Below, piece after piece: positions 19,493 to 31,169 of a stretch of DNA of 64,000 nt. This stretch comes from Knufia peltigerae (taxonomy: Eukaryota; Ascomycota; Eurotiomycetes; Chaetothyriales; Trichomeriaceae): positions 124,001-188,000 of the forward strand of contig JAPDRN010000042.1 of NCBI GenBank assembly GCA_030247855.1. Direction: 5' to 3'. Both the position numbers and the translations under genes were made by a program. Numbering within the stretch: position 1 is the stretch's first letter; every line of letters starts with the position of its first letter. Below the pieces are notes generated by a model that ran no database searches, had not been told where the DNA came from, and worked only from the letters and a program-made list of their open reading frames with translations.

Positions 19493-21847
19493 AATGAGAC
19501 TTATAGAGACTCTGGCAAAGTAAGCCAGTCCAAGTCATGTCATGACCCGACACGAATTTAGTTTATAGTAGTACTAGTAGCTAGGAGCTTTGCAGTTTTC
19601 GTTTTTCCAACTCTCTGAATAGAGCGCTTCGAGAGAATACTGACCAAATGGTCGTATGTCAGTGAATCTGGGTACATATCGTTTGATACCTGATTAATCA
19701 CCACAAGTTCTCCGAAGCATTTGTACAAGTGTAAACAACTTTTGGACACGTCGACGCATCGTTCAGGGGTACTGAGGTTGGAAAGTAGCCGACTGATAAT
19801 GTCGAACCCTGTTAAAAGAAACCTTGTCTGACACTGCACTAGTAGACGAAGCAGTTCCAAGACCTCCAGGAGGTCGTCAGAAATGCCCATCCATGTCCAT
19901 CATTTCAGCTGAATCCATGTGGGCTTACTTACCTGATATAGCGTGGGATGAGGCTGTAGCTACAGACTCGTGTCCTGAATACTGATTCTTACGTATTATA
20001 CACCTAAGGGAAAGGTCAGTACTGCTATTTATTGATATTTTGTAGCCAGGATGAGTACTTTTAAGAGTGGTGGGGGGACTTCATGTGTACGGCAGGTATT
20101 CGAATCACGGTTTGGACTTTCCCAACTCGGTAAATTTAGTATCGCGTTAATACCATCAAATAAACTCAGTCATGAGGGATTGGGTCAAAAATCCAAATTG
20201 GCAGCTCCATTAACTGCCAAGTATCGTTGCGTATCAATGAAATCGTTTACGATCCTAATATTAGAACTTCCGGATTTTGATGGGATGATTGATCGTTTTT
20301 CAACAGGAAGAAGAATATCAAATGATCTTTTTCAAAAGCCGCCTCTATCATTTTCACAAAACTTAATTTATTAAACGCCTGTCTAAATACTCAGCGTAGT
20401 CATTAATTAATCGTAGCACCCTTGGCAAAACCCCCTGCATTCCCTCTCTACACTATTTACATGTTTCTTCTGGGCTCCCAGAGATAACCCTCAGCGCATT
20501 TATTAACTAATCACTTTCTCTCTATAATATGAAAGTAGATTGACATGCAATGAGAAGAGTTTTTGTTAATTAACAAGAGCGCTGTCATCTTTAACAATAA
20601 ATGCGTAATACAGTTCTGTGGTAAGGGCAACCAAGCGGCGAATGTCTAACGAAAGGTTACGAATGGAAGCGGACGTCAATAGAAATCATAGAAGCGTTGC
20701 GAGCGTCTCAATGTAAGCCGTGATAGAGGTATTGTAGAGAGAAAAGCAGGGCTGATGATGACTAGAGGTGTGGCTCGAGCCACTCGCCTCTGCCTTTCCT
20801 GAAGTTTTGTTAGCGCTACTGCGCAAGAGTGCAAGGAGTACCTCTGAGTTTGAGGTTGTTACTGTCCAGTTACAGACACGGCCTGAGTGCACCTGGTGCT
20901 TTCTCATCTACTCCTGTTATCAGGTTGAAGTGTTACTAGGCGCGCAGTGCGAGTGACAAAGTGTGTAATGAAGTCCCAATTACACTGAACAGACGTGAGT
21001 GTCTGAGTCACGGACAAGCCCTGAGTGCACCAGGTTTAATATCGTCGACGGTTTTACATCCTCGTAGGCTGTTGGAAACATTACTAAGATGAGAGCTCTA
21101 TGAGAATGTCATATCATTCCGAGATGAAAGAACCAGTTCAATAATTCTGCCTCCGATGAAAGTTTGGACATTCAGAAGCTTAACATGTCCGAGTGGACGC
21201 CGGAGTACAAGCGAACGACACAATGGGAAACTTTTTTAAATGGAGCTGATCTGCCACGAGCGAGACTACGAGTCGTAGTAGTATTCCCTTGAAAGGGTTC
21301 ATTTTCCAAAGATACTATAAAGCATTTGAAGAGATATTGCAATCCCTTCGCCTTTAACCTCTTTAGACAGTCCCTTGACGATAGTCTATCTCTAGAAAGA
21401 AATACTTACTAAGGAGTTGATTGGACTATTCGTATTTACGAATGTTAGAAGGTCGTCTTAGCAGATAGACGTCTACTCAGTACAGCTGCGAACTAACCGG
21501 GTAATGTTCGAGTCGATTATCGACTACCTCCTTCTGGGTGTTATACAGCGTTTCTGTTCTTTCAAAGGCCCATTGGACCAAGTTTATAGAGGCCTGGTTT
21601 TTCAGGCAGATGCTCCCTCTCCCATAGGCTTCGTAGTTGGCCTTCAAGCCTTGTTTGTTGCCACCGTCGACAAAAGCGATTAATAGTTCCTTAACTTTGT
21701 TGCATGTTTTGCAAACAGTTTGCTACGCCGAAAAGGCATAATTTGCAGTTAAAAACAATGTGGACTTTAAGTAGGATGATTTCTCTATATCCATGACACA
21801 TCATAATTTGTTGCGTTGTTTGCTCCCATGAGCCCGCCGGGCGCGTT
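19493..21847. other. 2.3 kb AT-rich, gene-poor gap
   Basis: Much of 19.9-21.7 kb is AT-rich, with several TTAATTAA-like stretches and frequent stops. A minus-strand frame of 110 codons at 19558-19890 is helical-looking (LLEVLELLRLLVQCQTRFLL) but matches nothing I recognise and has no extension. Two imperfect copies of a segment sharing CCTGAGTGCACC lie at about 20877-20901 and 21010-21037. The area may be an old, mutated repeat; no terminal repeats or transposase were found. Confidence 0.4.
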
Positions 21848-23191
21848 TCATGATGCCAGCCAAACCTTCTTCGCGGCACGATAGCGATCAAAGGTCTGGA
21901 GCCAGCTGCGTGTGGGCGTGCCTTCCTCAACAAAACCAGTCGACCTTGCTTTATCGAGGGCCAGATGGTGATCGAAGTCAAAGTTCATCAGCCAGACATC
22001 GAGGCCAGTCATCAGATCGACCTGCTGGATCTTACTCCCCAATTGGTTTTCCATCTGCCTGCGCTCCTCCTTGTGCTGTTCGAGGAATTGAGCGGGGCTG
22101 ACATACGCCGGATCTCCCAGAGGCAGCGGCGGAACACCGACCAAGCCAAAATATTCGCATATCGCGGGCCATTTTGCAGACATGGGGTGTCCATCTGAAG
22201 TGTCGGCAATGTTGTAGAGCTCCGAGGCCCCAGCCTTGTCGGGGTTCAGTGACAGGTAAAGTGAAAATCTCGCAAAGATGTCTTGACCGCCATCGTTCGA
22301 GAGAGTATTCCAGCCGTCAGGGTGTCCGGGGTACGGCACCTTTGTGCCCCTTCCTTTGACGAATGCAACCAGAGAAAGGTAGTTGATGAAGAACCCGGCG
22401 AGATTGTAAGGGTTACTGTGGGGTAAGAAACCAACCTGGGAAGGGAGAGTTGAGCATCCTTGGACGAAGGGAACGAGCTAAATTGTCACTCACCACGATG
22501 TCGCACCTGACTTCTGCCCAGTTCCATCTCTTCCCCTTCTGGAGGACATTCAAACGGTCCCGGAGAGCGAAATAGAACAGCTCATCCCTATAAGGCTGCG
22601 GGATCTCGTTCATAGGCTCGTTGAACGGGGCCTTGAACGGCCTTTGAGGCTGGTGGATGCCGTAGCCCTTGTGGAACTAAGCATTCTATCCGTCCGTATC
22701 TTACTCTGTAACTTGCTCACCTTGGTACCTGTCGGCAGAATCACATAGGAGAGGTTCGGTGTGACAGCCTCGGCTGCGACGAATCCGCGATCGAACATGG
22801 CCACGTTGATTTCTTGCTCGGTTGGAAAATCTGGATTGAAAATATATGCTGACCGGCTAGATGAGCTCTGCTATGACTTTTTCAAACCCCCTGGGAAGTT
22901 CTTACCGAAGTAGAAGATCTGAGTGACAGTGCCAATGTCCGGGACTCGTTCCCTTAGCTGCTGCTTGATGTCCTCTACAGTCCCCTGGGTCAAGTCGATA
23001 CCCGACACTAAAGCGAGCTCTGGGTTGGTACCTCCAGGCTTCGGCCATTGGGAATCCTGTAAACTCAATGGACGATGTGTCAGAGCAGTCACTTTGGAAA
23101 ATACACCTTTCTGGGGGTAGCTCTTCAAGATCTGGTCAACAACAGCCCAACCAAGGATGCCCGAGGCGCCGAAGACCAGTGCGTGCGCCAT
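21848..23191 (-). CDS. PRISE-like NAD(P)-dependent reductase (extended SDR)
   Basis: Four exons: 22906-23191, 22721-22848, 22494-22676 and 21848-22435, giving 394 aa. The N-terminal Rossmann strand is VFGASGILG (residues 6-14). The exon 1/2 junction gives FYFAYIFNPD with EQEINVAMF, the segment that carries the atypical catalytic residues of progesterone 5-beta-reductase/iridoid synthase-like (PRISE) enzymes. GYGIHQ and the block ending VRCDIV|VGFLPHSNPYNL are also typical. Its length matches the family. These enzymes reduce enone or related carbonyl groups with NADPH, and in fungi they occur in both secondary-metabolite and catabolic clusters. The gene is divergent from a PTH11-type protein gene; an MFS exporter and an SDR lie further on. 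The substrate cannot be inferred. Confidence 0.88.
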
Positions 23192-24275
23192 GACAATAGT
23201 GTATGTTCTATATTCAGATAGCCCAAGGGAAAAAAAAAAGACTCCAACAACTCGAACTGAGGAGGACGAAGAAGGAGAGGAAGAGGAAGATGAGAAGATT
23301 GTCCTAAAATAAGCGGTGTGTGACCATTGCTAGCCAGCACGACTACAACAACCGTGTTTTGGCCGTCAAGGACTCAAGGCCCTTAGTAGGGTAGGACATG
23401 AAGAAGCCGGTGCTATTTGTAAATAGGTCAAATTTCTGGAGATGATCTCCATCATGCTTGCGTACTGCCAATGTTCGGTGTTTCAAGGAAAACCCAAACT
23501 CACAACACCCTGTACCTAATGACAACTAACGCCGGCTGATTAAGGTACTTCTATGGGCTTCGTGAGTATATTGTAGAGTATACCAAGTATAATCGGGCCG
23601 GCTATCCTAGCTGTATATGGACAAACCTGGCCCCATGTGCCTACAATTAATTGCATGGAGCCCGTCGATCTTTCCTCTGTACGCTAAGCATAATACAATA
23701 CGGTACCTTTAAGAGGGGCACGGTGTCCGCTTCGAAGGATCAGTGAAGGGTACGCAAGCAGAGAGAGGAGGCGGAGCCACACCTTGAGTTTACGGGAAGC
23801 CCTACGTCCCACAGCAGATAGACAGACCTCAAAGGAAATAGAAGTCCACAAGCATACTTCGAAGTCGGGCCTTGATACGTGTATACACTATAGAGTACAC
23901 CTTTGAGGCTGCCGTGATCCTGAGAGAGCTTTTCGTCCTCGCGATACTAACGTTGGAAAACTGATCCTTGCTGACCTAAACCCCTGGTTGTCGGAGCATC
24001 CTTGCAAAAGCCTGAGCAGCAGTACTTGGCCCGGCTGGTATCGTTTCAGGGCTTTTTGTCGCGGGAGTGGTCTAGCTCCCGGTGTGTGTGGAACCTCAGG
24101 AACTTACTTGCCGACATGGGTCTATCGTTCTCTAACTGTCAATGGAATAGACAACCGTTACTTACCACAAACTCGGTAGCCTCCTATACAAAGGTACGTT
24201 CTTCCTCTCTTCTTCGAAAGCTGGAGAAAGTATTTCCTTATCGACTCAACGTCTGACGGCGAACCCATCGATACC
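23192..24275. promoter_or_regulatory. divergent promoter region between PRISE-like and PTH11-type genes
   Basis: About 1.1 kb separates two divergent starts. A perfect 10-bp palindrome (GTGTATACAC) lies at 23879-23888 and could be an operator, but palindromes of this length also occur by chance. No gene is supported; open frames at 23988-24256 precede the real start and show no motif. Confidence 0.35.
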
Positions 24276-25614
24276 ATGGCGGTTCCTACCCTGTTGATCG
24301 AAGCAAGATGCGAGTACTGTATCAGCATCTTCATCCTTTTGCTGAGGTGGTTTGTGAGATTCAAGCTTCGACAGTGGTATTGGGATGACTTCTTCGCGGT
24401 TGGGGCGGCAATCGCCTTGAGCTCGCTGCTCGTTGCGCTGGAGCTGCTGAGTACGCTGGTGTCGTCTCCTCCCAAAGGTACAATGACTCGCTGACCTTGG
24501 CTTAGGTCAGAAGGGGGCTCCGGCAGGGCTGACTCCAGAAGCCCGACAGCAACTACCTCCAGAATTAGTTGCGCAACTCGAAAGTGGTGCCAAATTGATG
24601 TATGCTGCGTTTTACCTTTACACTGCCGCGGTATGGAGCTTGAAGGGCTGTATGGTTGTGTTCTTTTTGCGTTTAACGTTTGTATCACCGGAGGTATGGA
24701 AGATGGCTGCTAACGTGTGACTTAGAAATGGCTTGCGGCTGAATAGATTCATTTGGGCCGTCGCTGCCTTGTCTGTTGCGTTCTTTTTTGCCGCCATAAT
24801 CACCTTGCTGGCCCATTGTATACCTATCAGCCACAACTGGCAAGTTATTCCTGACCCGGGTGGTGCGCAAACCTCTTTTCCTGGCCCTGCATGGCATGGT
24901 GGCTCATATATCTACAGCGGAATGCTCCAACGGATACAACATCAATATTGTCATCGCCTCTGGCAACTTTACGTGAGTCGAACTAGATTTATTCTACCCA
25001 TTATCGCTGACTCCATCTAGGACTGACTTTCTTTTGCTTTTGACGCCGATCATGATGCTTCGGAGAGTCGAGCTCCCCCTCTGGAGGTAAAACATCTTGA
25101 AACATGAACATTTGAAGACCGCAATTCTGACTAGACGCAGAAAGATCAGAATTGGCTTCCTACTCAGCTTGGGTGTAGTTGTGATGGCATTTACTCTCCT
25201 ACGGTGCATTCTCACCATCTATTCCCCTAGAACCATCAACCAAAGCTCCATTTGGGCTATGCGTGAGCTGGTGAGTGATCTGGTTTGGCGAGGATTGGCT
25301 CGTCCATGGCAAAAGCTAACTATTTCTAACAGCTGGTCGCCGTCTTCGCGGTCAACGCCCCTATTCTGAATTCCCTCTTCAGACGTCAGACCTGGACCGG
25401 TAGTTTTCCATCGATTGGCAGGGACACAAAAGGCTCGCAGATGCATGGAAGCGGTGTGGATGAGCAAATAGACCATGGTCCTTCTACAGATATCTACAAG
25501 ATGACCGATATTGAGGTCAAGGATTCCGGGAGCGATAAAGACCTCATTGAAGATGCGTATCGACATGGTCGAGCGCAGGTCTGGACAGGATCCAACAAGA
25601 ACATGAGATGCTAA
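24276..25614 (+). CDS. PTH11/SAT4-type seven-helix membrane protein
   Basis: Seven exons: 24276-24450, 24506-24677, 24726-24862, 24918-24972, 25021-25086, 25141-25270 and 25333-25614, giving 338 aa. All phases close. The fungal rhodopsin-like family pattern is clear: helix 1, then WYWDDFFAVGA, a KLMYAAFYLY segment, FFLRLTNGL, helix 4 ending HCIPISHNW, a PDPG/C turn, NFTTDFLLLLTPIMMLRRV, LWRKIRIGFLLSLG and NAPILNSLFRRQ. The C-terminal cytosolic tail is Ser/Asp-rich and about 70 residues. There is no CFEM domain, unlike classical PTH11. Such proteins are plasma-membrane receptors or sensors of unproven ligand, and are greatly expanded in plant-associated and saprophytic fungi. It is divergent from the PRISE-like gene. 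The first intron is inferred to use the donor at 24451 because the alternative would be only 28 bp. Confidence 0.85.
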
Positions 25615-26316
25615 GGTGTCTCGACTATCGGGGATGTGTTTCTCTTCACAGGTACAACAGAAAGGATCATACAGGGCGACTGCTGGTGGGATACGGCTGG
25701 GAGAGGGTGTTAATCTAAATACCACCAAGAAACAAATTGAACTCCCTACTTGTGTGGCACCACAAGCAGGGCAGAATGCAAAGGTACTGGCAATCGATGA
25801 TGGCTCATACAGGTTATGAAATCGGGAACCAGGCAACTACGGAAGTATTTGACCCAATTTATTACTTCGCGATACTTGTGAGACTGCTCAGATAATGGCG
25901 AAGATCAATGGAGAGTATTAATAGTTCCGTCCAACGACCGAAGTGTACTCAAAGTCTTAGTTCCTTAAAGGGCTTCGATTTATACTCTGTGGCTTAGTAT
26001 CTCTAGACCTGTTCCATCATACTCCAGCAGATCTTAATAGTCCGAAGAGCAAGGTGATACCAAGTTATTCGCATTGTCTTTTTGAGTAAGATGTCCGCCA
26101 ACCAACACGACAGAGTAACTGGTAATCTATAAGCTAGTAAATCATCTATGAGGAATTGTGCCAGGTATTGTAACTCAAATGGCAATCGTTTCTCTGATAG
26201 AAACAGAAAGGCCGCTGCTGGTAATTTGTACAGGGTATACAGGGTATGACCAAAAGATTTGGCTAGGGTCCGCGACAGCAAACAATACATACACACCAGC
26301 ACCAACCAATAGAGTC
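25615..26316. other. convergent intergenic region
   Basis: These are the 3' flanks of the PTH11-type gene and the MFS gene. No gene or repeat is recognised. Confidence 0.5.
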
Positions 26317-28291
26317 TTACTCCAAGTGCAACTTCTTGAGAATGTGAGCTCGGCACCACCATCCACGAATTCTGTTTCAAGAGTTAGATAAAGTAAGTAG
26401 GTACTCGGAGCGAAGAAAAAAGGAACAAAAAATAAAACATACCTTTTTCCAAACATGTAGACGGGAATACCGAGGATGACGACTCCAAACAGAACAATAC
26501 CTCCGACGATATTGAACATGAAGGCTGGACCTCTTGCCGCCACGGCGTTGTTGAAAAAGTACGAAAGGCCAAAAAACAGGAAATTCTTGACGACCATGAC
26601 GATGATGACCAGTTCAACGGAAACTTCTCTGTACGCGTCGACGGTGTAGGCGCCGCTGGCGATGTTGAGCGCCGACATTCCACCGGTGTAGAAGGCCAGG
26701 ATGACCGAGCCGACCACGGGAGTATCGCCTGCTTCGTAGAGGTTGCCCCAGCCGAAAATTCCAATGGCCATCAAGGAACCACCGACGATCAAAGCCATGG
26801 GGAGACGGAATTCAGGCTGTGGAAGAGGGTGGATATACGTTAGAAGGTTCGAACACTGCCGAGCATGTTGCGGAGGGACTGACCTCGAAAACTCCATTAT
26901 TTCTTCTCGCCATCCACAACGCCAAAGGGTCACTGGCAACGAGGAACAAAGCCGTGACCAACAAGGGACCAACGAGCGGTCCAACAAACATGTATCCTAA
27001 TTGTGTCGGGTTGAGGTTGTAAGGAGGAGGTCCGTACATTTGTGCGGTGGTGAAATTGGACAGAGCAACGGACGCGATGGGCAATGAGCCGATAAGGTTG
27101 ATCTGTCAATAGATTTGGAAGTTAGCCATTCGCCACAGTTATGTATCATCATGTGTATGGAATGTAGCATGACGGTCCAAGGGAAAAAAAGCTCAAGTAC
27201 CTACCCAAATAATGGCAGGATTGAGACAAATGGCAAAAGGGCGGAGGAACAATTTGATCGGGTTGTCGTGTGATTGGCGACCGTGATAAAAGGCAATGTA
27301 TTGCCAGTACGTCTTCTTCGGTGGAACGGCAGAAGTTGCGGTGTTGTTGCAATTCTCGACCTGGTCGTCGGACGCTACGACTTTGGTTTCTCCGGCCTCC
27401 TTTCTCGCCAGGTCATCATAGTCGACGTCCGCGGCGATGTCTGTCTCGAACAGGTGGTTTCGCTGGAAGCTCGTCTCGGTCGCGCCGAACACGACCAGTA
27501 AAACTTGCAGGCCGATGAAAGGAATGTAGATGTAAAACATGTACCTCCACCCGTACTTGGTGGTGATGGGGCCCGCGATCAACGAGCCGATGGCGTTCAG
27601 ACTGGCGAAGCAAAAGTTGAAAAAGGCCACGCGCAGGCCGCGCTCGTGGACAAAGTACAAATCCCCGACGATGGCGACGAGCATGCTCTCGTACGCGCAC
27701 GCCCCCAGCCCCTGGATCATCCTCCCCGCGAGGAGGGTGTTGTAGTTTTCGGCCGAGGCGCCGATGACGGTGCCGATCAGGCACATGAAGGACGCAAACA
27801 CAAACTGTGGTCGTTTGCCAAAGAGCCGTGCGAGGACGGACACAAAGAGCCCGGAGGAGCCGACGGCGAGTAGCATGAACCCCGTAAGTTGGGTGATCTT
27901 GGTGATGCTCACGTCGAACGTGTCGGCCAGCACTTCGGTCGCCGCGGCCAGGAGTGACGAGGGCACCGCGGCCGTGCAGACGAACCCAAATGCATGGATC
28001 AGGAACAGGCAGTCGCGTTTCCATAGTGGCCAATTCTACAGAAGGAAAAAAATTCCGCATGTCAATGGTACCATTCTCGAAGCAATTTTATCATGACGAG
28101 AGAAGTCTCACCAGGGGATCATTCGGGTCGTCGCTAGGCTGAGGATTGAGCACGATATGCCCACCATTCTTCCCTTTGGCATGCTTGAGTGCACCAGTGA
28201 CCTCGAACGAGTCCGGCAAGACCCCATCGTCGAGGATGACTGTTCCTGGGACATGAGGAAGCTTCGTATCCTCGAGAACTCCGAGACCCAT
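26317..28291 (-). CDS. MFS drug/polyamine-type transporter (DHA1, HOL1-like)
   Basis: Five exons: 28112-28291, 27205-28035, 26884-27102, 26443-26816 and 26317-26371, giving 552 aa. The N-terminal cytosolic part ends in the DHA1 hallmark QPSDDPNDPL|NWPLWKRD across the first intron. Twelve membrane helices follow. Motif A is degenerate (RLFGKRPQFV), then GRMIQGLGACAYES, a GPITTKYGWRYMFYI block, a long central loop and, in the second half, PTQLGYMFVGPLVGP and PEFRLPMALIVGG. The last coding exon is only 55 bp and adds a basic tail (RIRGWWCRAHILKK). Members export drugs or move organic cations and polyamines across the plasma membrane by proton antiport. Lying between the PRISE-like and SDR genes, it may export or import the pathway compound. 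Confidence 0.9.
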
Positions 28292-29595
28292 TTTGTTGAA
28301 CCTGTTGAACAGTCGCCGATTGGTCGTTGTGGTGATAGTTTGCTGGCTGATGATGGTCCAATGTGCTAACAAAGCTTCGCGTCTCCTCGTTTGCTTCACC
28401 GAGAAACACACAAAAAGAAACTTCGCCGGAAATACCTCTTGATATGTACCTAGGCGACGGCTTGATCTCTAAGTGGCTGATGCCACTAATGCTAAACAGA
28501 GGCGGGGACTCCACGACCTGGGGTTCTTTTCCAATTTGCTAGATTGAATAGGGAAATACAAAGTGGGGTCACACACAATTTTGTCTACGGGTTAGGTAGA
28601 TTGCACCACCTTGACCGGCACGAACGGCATCTTTTCCAAAATACAAAATGAACAAGCCTTATTGACCAGAGTTTGTCGGCTGATGTCCACGAATCATCGT
28701 CCTTGAACGTTTTCAACACCGGGATGATCTCAGATTTAATGCACCTTTCACTCCACGTGTTGGCTGCAATCCTGTGAAAATGTGGAGATCCGATATATGG
28801 GATATACCCCCAAGTATCACACGGCGTAACAAGGTACATTGTAGTACATGGGTAGGTTTGTTGGAGATGAACAAGCCTTGCGGAAAGACCCGCCATCACC
28901 CCCCTTGGCGAAAGACAAGCAAAAGGTCTTGTGTCCCAGTACCGGGGTGTTTCTCTTATCCGATTGAGGAAGATGGGACTGTCGGGTACTCGGTAGCCAA
29001 AAAGCGCCATTTCATTCTCCAACCCCAGGTGAGTTATCTATATACGGTCAACAAGCAAACTTTACAGAGCCGCGCCCCAAAGAAACCCTGTCTCCATCAT
29101 AAACAAAGTATTCTGTCTTCTTGCTCACCGCATGCAGTCGTGTATCCTGTCTCCAGATCAGCCGAGTGACTCGATCGCTTCCATTCGAAATGGATTGGAT
29201 CGAAAAACTGCTTTTCAGAAAAAGGGTTCAAGTCAAGTCTAGGAGACTGACAGTCTCGTCCTGGCCGGCAAGTCGCATACGGGAGTAGCCTCTGACTACA
29301 AGAGCAAAGTACTTACTTAGCATGCACACAACTAACGTATAAACAATACCACTACAACCCGGCTAGGTATGTCGAAGGTGTTTCATCTCCTCAAGAGAAA
29401 AAGGGTCAAGGGGTGATCTCCTTCTCTTCTCGATCTCCAAATTCGAATGATATCTACCGACTAATAGAGTAGTCGTCTAACCAATTCTGATATCCAAACA
29501 TCTGGATTTAACGCTCTTCGATATATCTTTGATCCACAAGCAAGGTCCTGTTCCCTGGCCAACTCACCCACCCCTAGAGGTCCAGCTGGACCAAT
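28292..29595. other. 1.3 kb intergenic: MFS promoter and SDR 3' flank
   Basis: A minus-strand 145-codon frame at 28585-29022 has no recognisable domain and no matching splice partners. The rest shows frequent stops. No gene is called. Confidence 0.45.
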
Positions 29596-29917
29596 TCAAA
29601 TGGTTTTTCCACCATCAATGACCAAATTTTGACCGACTATAAAAGCCGCTTCATCACTGGCAAGGAAACAAATGGCATTCGCCACGTCCTTGGGGTCTGT
29701 GAGACGTCCCATCGGTACATCCCCGATGAACTTTTTGCGGTTCTCTTCCGTGTCTGGTTGTCCCGTGAATTTCTCCCACAAACCAGTTGCAGCCAACAAT
29801 GGACAAACCGAATTGACGCGAAGTCCTATAGGTGCATATTCCGCCGCAAGACCTTTTGTTGCCTACGATAAGAAAAAATCAGTAAAAATGTTCTCCTGGG
29901 CACATTGAACTCTTCTT

Positions 29918-29948
<31 letters not shown>

Positions 29949-30652
29949 TTTCGGTGAGAGTATCTCACAGTCTCACCTGGAGGAGAACATCGAGCAGGGA
30001 ATTCTCGAAAGTTCAGATACTTACATTTGCAACAGTCCCCTTGCTAGCAGCGTACCATACAAGACCCGGTCTCGGTCTCATGGCACCTATTGAAGCGACA
30101 TTGATGATGGCACCACCTTTTGCAGTACCGCAAGTCTTCATGAATGGGACACACTCCTTGACACTCCAAAAGATACTCTTGACGTTGACGTCCATGGTGA
30201 GATCAAATTCTTCCTCGGTGACGTCGAGGGTTGGTTTGTTGGCGTAACTCGTGCCGGCGTTATTGACCACGATGTCGAGTTTACCAGAAAACTTTTGGTC
30301 TATGGTCTGCAAAAGTTGTTGCCATCCTTCACGTTTGGCGATGTTGGCCTTCTGATACACGATCCTGTCCGGGTTCGTGGCAGCGACTTGGGCACCCAAC
30401 GTCTCGTTGAGGTCGGCGATGAGGACTCGCGCTCCCTCCGAGACGAAAAGTGAGGCCGTCGCCGCTCCAAAGCCGGATGCGCCACCTGTAACGAACAACA
30501 CAGGTTAGATTCGCAAAAACGCATCATATATTGATGTCAGGAGGTATGAGATTCAATGTATCATCTTCATATCATTCGACAGCACTGGAATCATTGGGTT
30601 GAAGCATACCTGTAACGATGGCGACTTTTCCTTCCAATCGTTTCCCAGTCAT
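29596..30652 (-). CDS. short-chain dehydrogenase/reductase (classical SDR)
   Basis: Three exons: 30610-30652, 30025-30485 and 29596-29862, giving 256 aa, the classical SDR length. The cofactor motif TGGASGFG is at residues 14-21. ADLNE after strand 2 suggests NAD(H) preference. NNAGTS follows. The catalytic set is S146, Y159 and K163 (ASIGA...WYAASKG). The C-terminal block ends with ICFLASDEAAFIVGQNLVIDGG. All catalytic residues are intact. It oxidises an alcohol or reduces a ketone in the cytosol. The substrate is unknown. It lies next to a dead aldehyde dehydrogenase gene on the same strand, which suggests an alcohol-to-aldehyde-to-acid step lost its second enzyme. Intron 2 carries a long TCT microsatellite. 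Confidence 0.92.
29911..29947. repeat. (TCT)12 microsatellite in an SDR intron
   Basis: Thirty-seven bases of perfect TCT repeat lie within intron 2 of the SDR gene (intron 29863-30024). Useful as a polymorphic marker; no functional role is implied. Confidence 0.95.
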
Positions 30653-31169
30653 GGTTTTTTTTTACTCCTCTGAGAAGTTCGTTTACAAATGTCTCGAGAC
30701 AAGGGGTCCGGTCACGACTTTCGAGATTGCCTTTGTCCACCTTCCAATAAATACGTTTATGAAGAAGTTGCAAGAATCTAGGACACTGGGTGTTTTCCAC
30801 CTCCCCCCTAAAATGGCAAAGTATTCGTTGCAATGGTCTCGAGTTGTCTTTCCAAAAGCGGAAGGTATAAAAGTGGGGGGTTTCTTCTGTCTATATGTTG
30901 GACTAATTTTCCCTACGATATCACCCCCACCCCCACCCCCTGTCCCCAAACCGTGGAAGAATCTTTTTATTTTTACTGTTTCTACATGGACTTTTTTTTA
31001 CAATGTATATTTTAAAAAGAGTAAGCAGGATTAAAACTTTGTCCAACCTCAAGTAGGTTCAGATACACCAGACGCTCTGCAAGATATACAAGTCATGTTC
31101 GGCGTGGCATAACTCTGTCTCATGTGGCCTGTCTTTTCCGTACAAGAGCTCGAGTATCATCAAAAACGT
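30653..31169. other. SDR promoter region with G-run motif
   Basis: The region is the upstream side of the SDR gene and the 3' side of the aldehyde dehydrogenase relic. It is T- and C-rich on the plus strand. A strong G-quadruplex-type motif is listed separately. No gene is seen. Confidence 0.5.
30924..30947 (-). promoter_or_regulatory. putative G-quadruplex motif upstream of SDR
   Basis: On the minus strand four G runs of 4, 5, 5 and 5 bases are separated by loops of 3, 1 and 1 bases. It ends about 270 bp upstream of the SDR ATG. Short loops make this a strong quadruplex former in theory; AGGGG-type stress elements could also overlap such tracts. Confidence 0.6.

Noticed and set aside
19558..19890. 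110-codon helical open frame
   Set aside because: It looks like a transcription-factor tail at first glance, but no motif supports it and no upstream exon continues it.
20686..20956. Open frames on both strands in the AT-rich gap
   Set aside because: They lie over the degenerate repeated segment and encode nothing recognisable.
24480..24505. Alternative 28-bp intron in the PTH11-type gene
   Set aside because: Too short to splice; the donor at 24451 gives a normal 55-bp intron and keeps the frame.
27416..28060. Long arginine-rich frames antisense or out of frame within the MFS gene
   Set aside because: They are shadows of the GC-rich coding sequence of the transporter.
28585..29022. 145-codon minus-strand frame upstream of the MFS gene
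   Set aside because: No domain and no good start context; it falls in promoter DNA.
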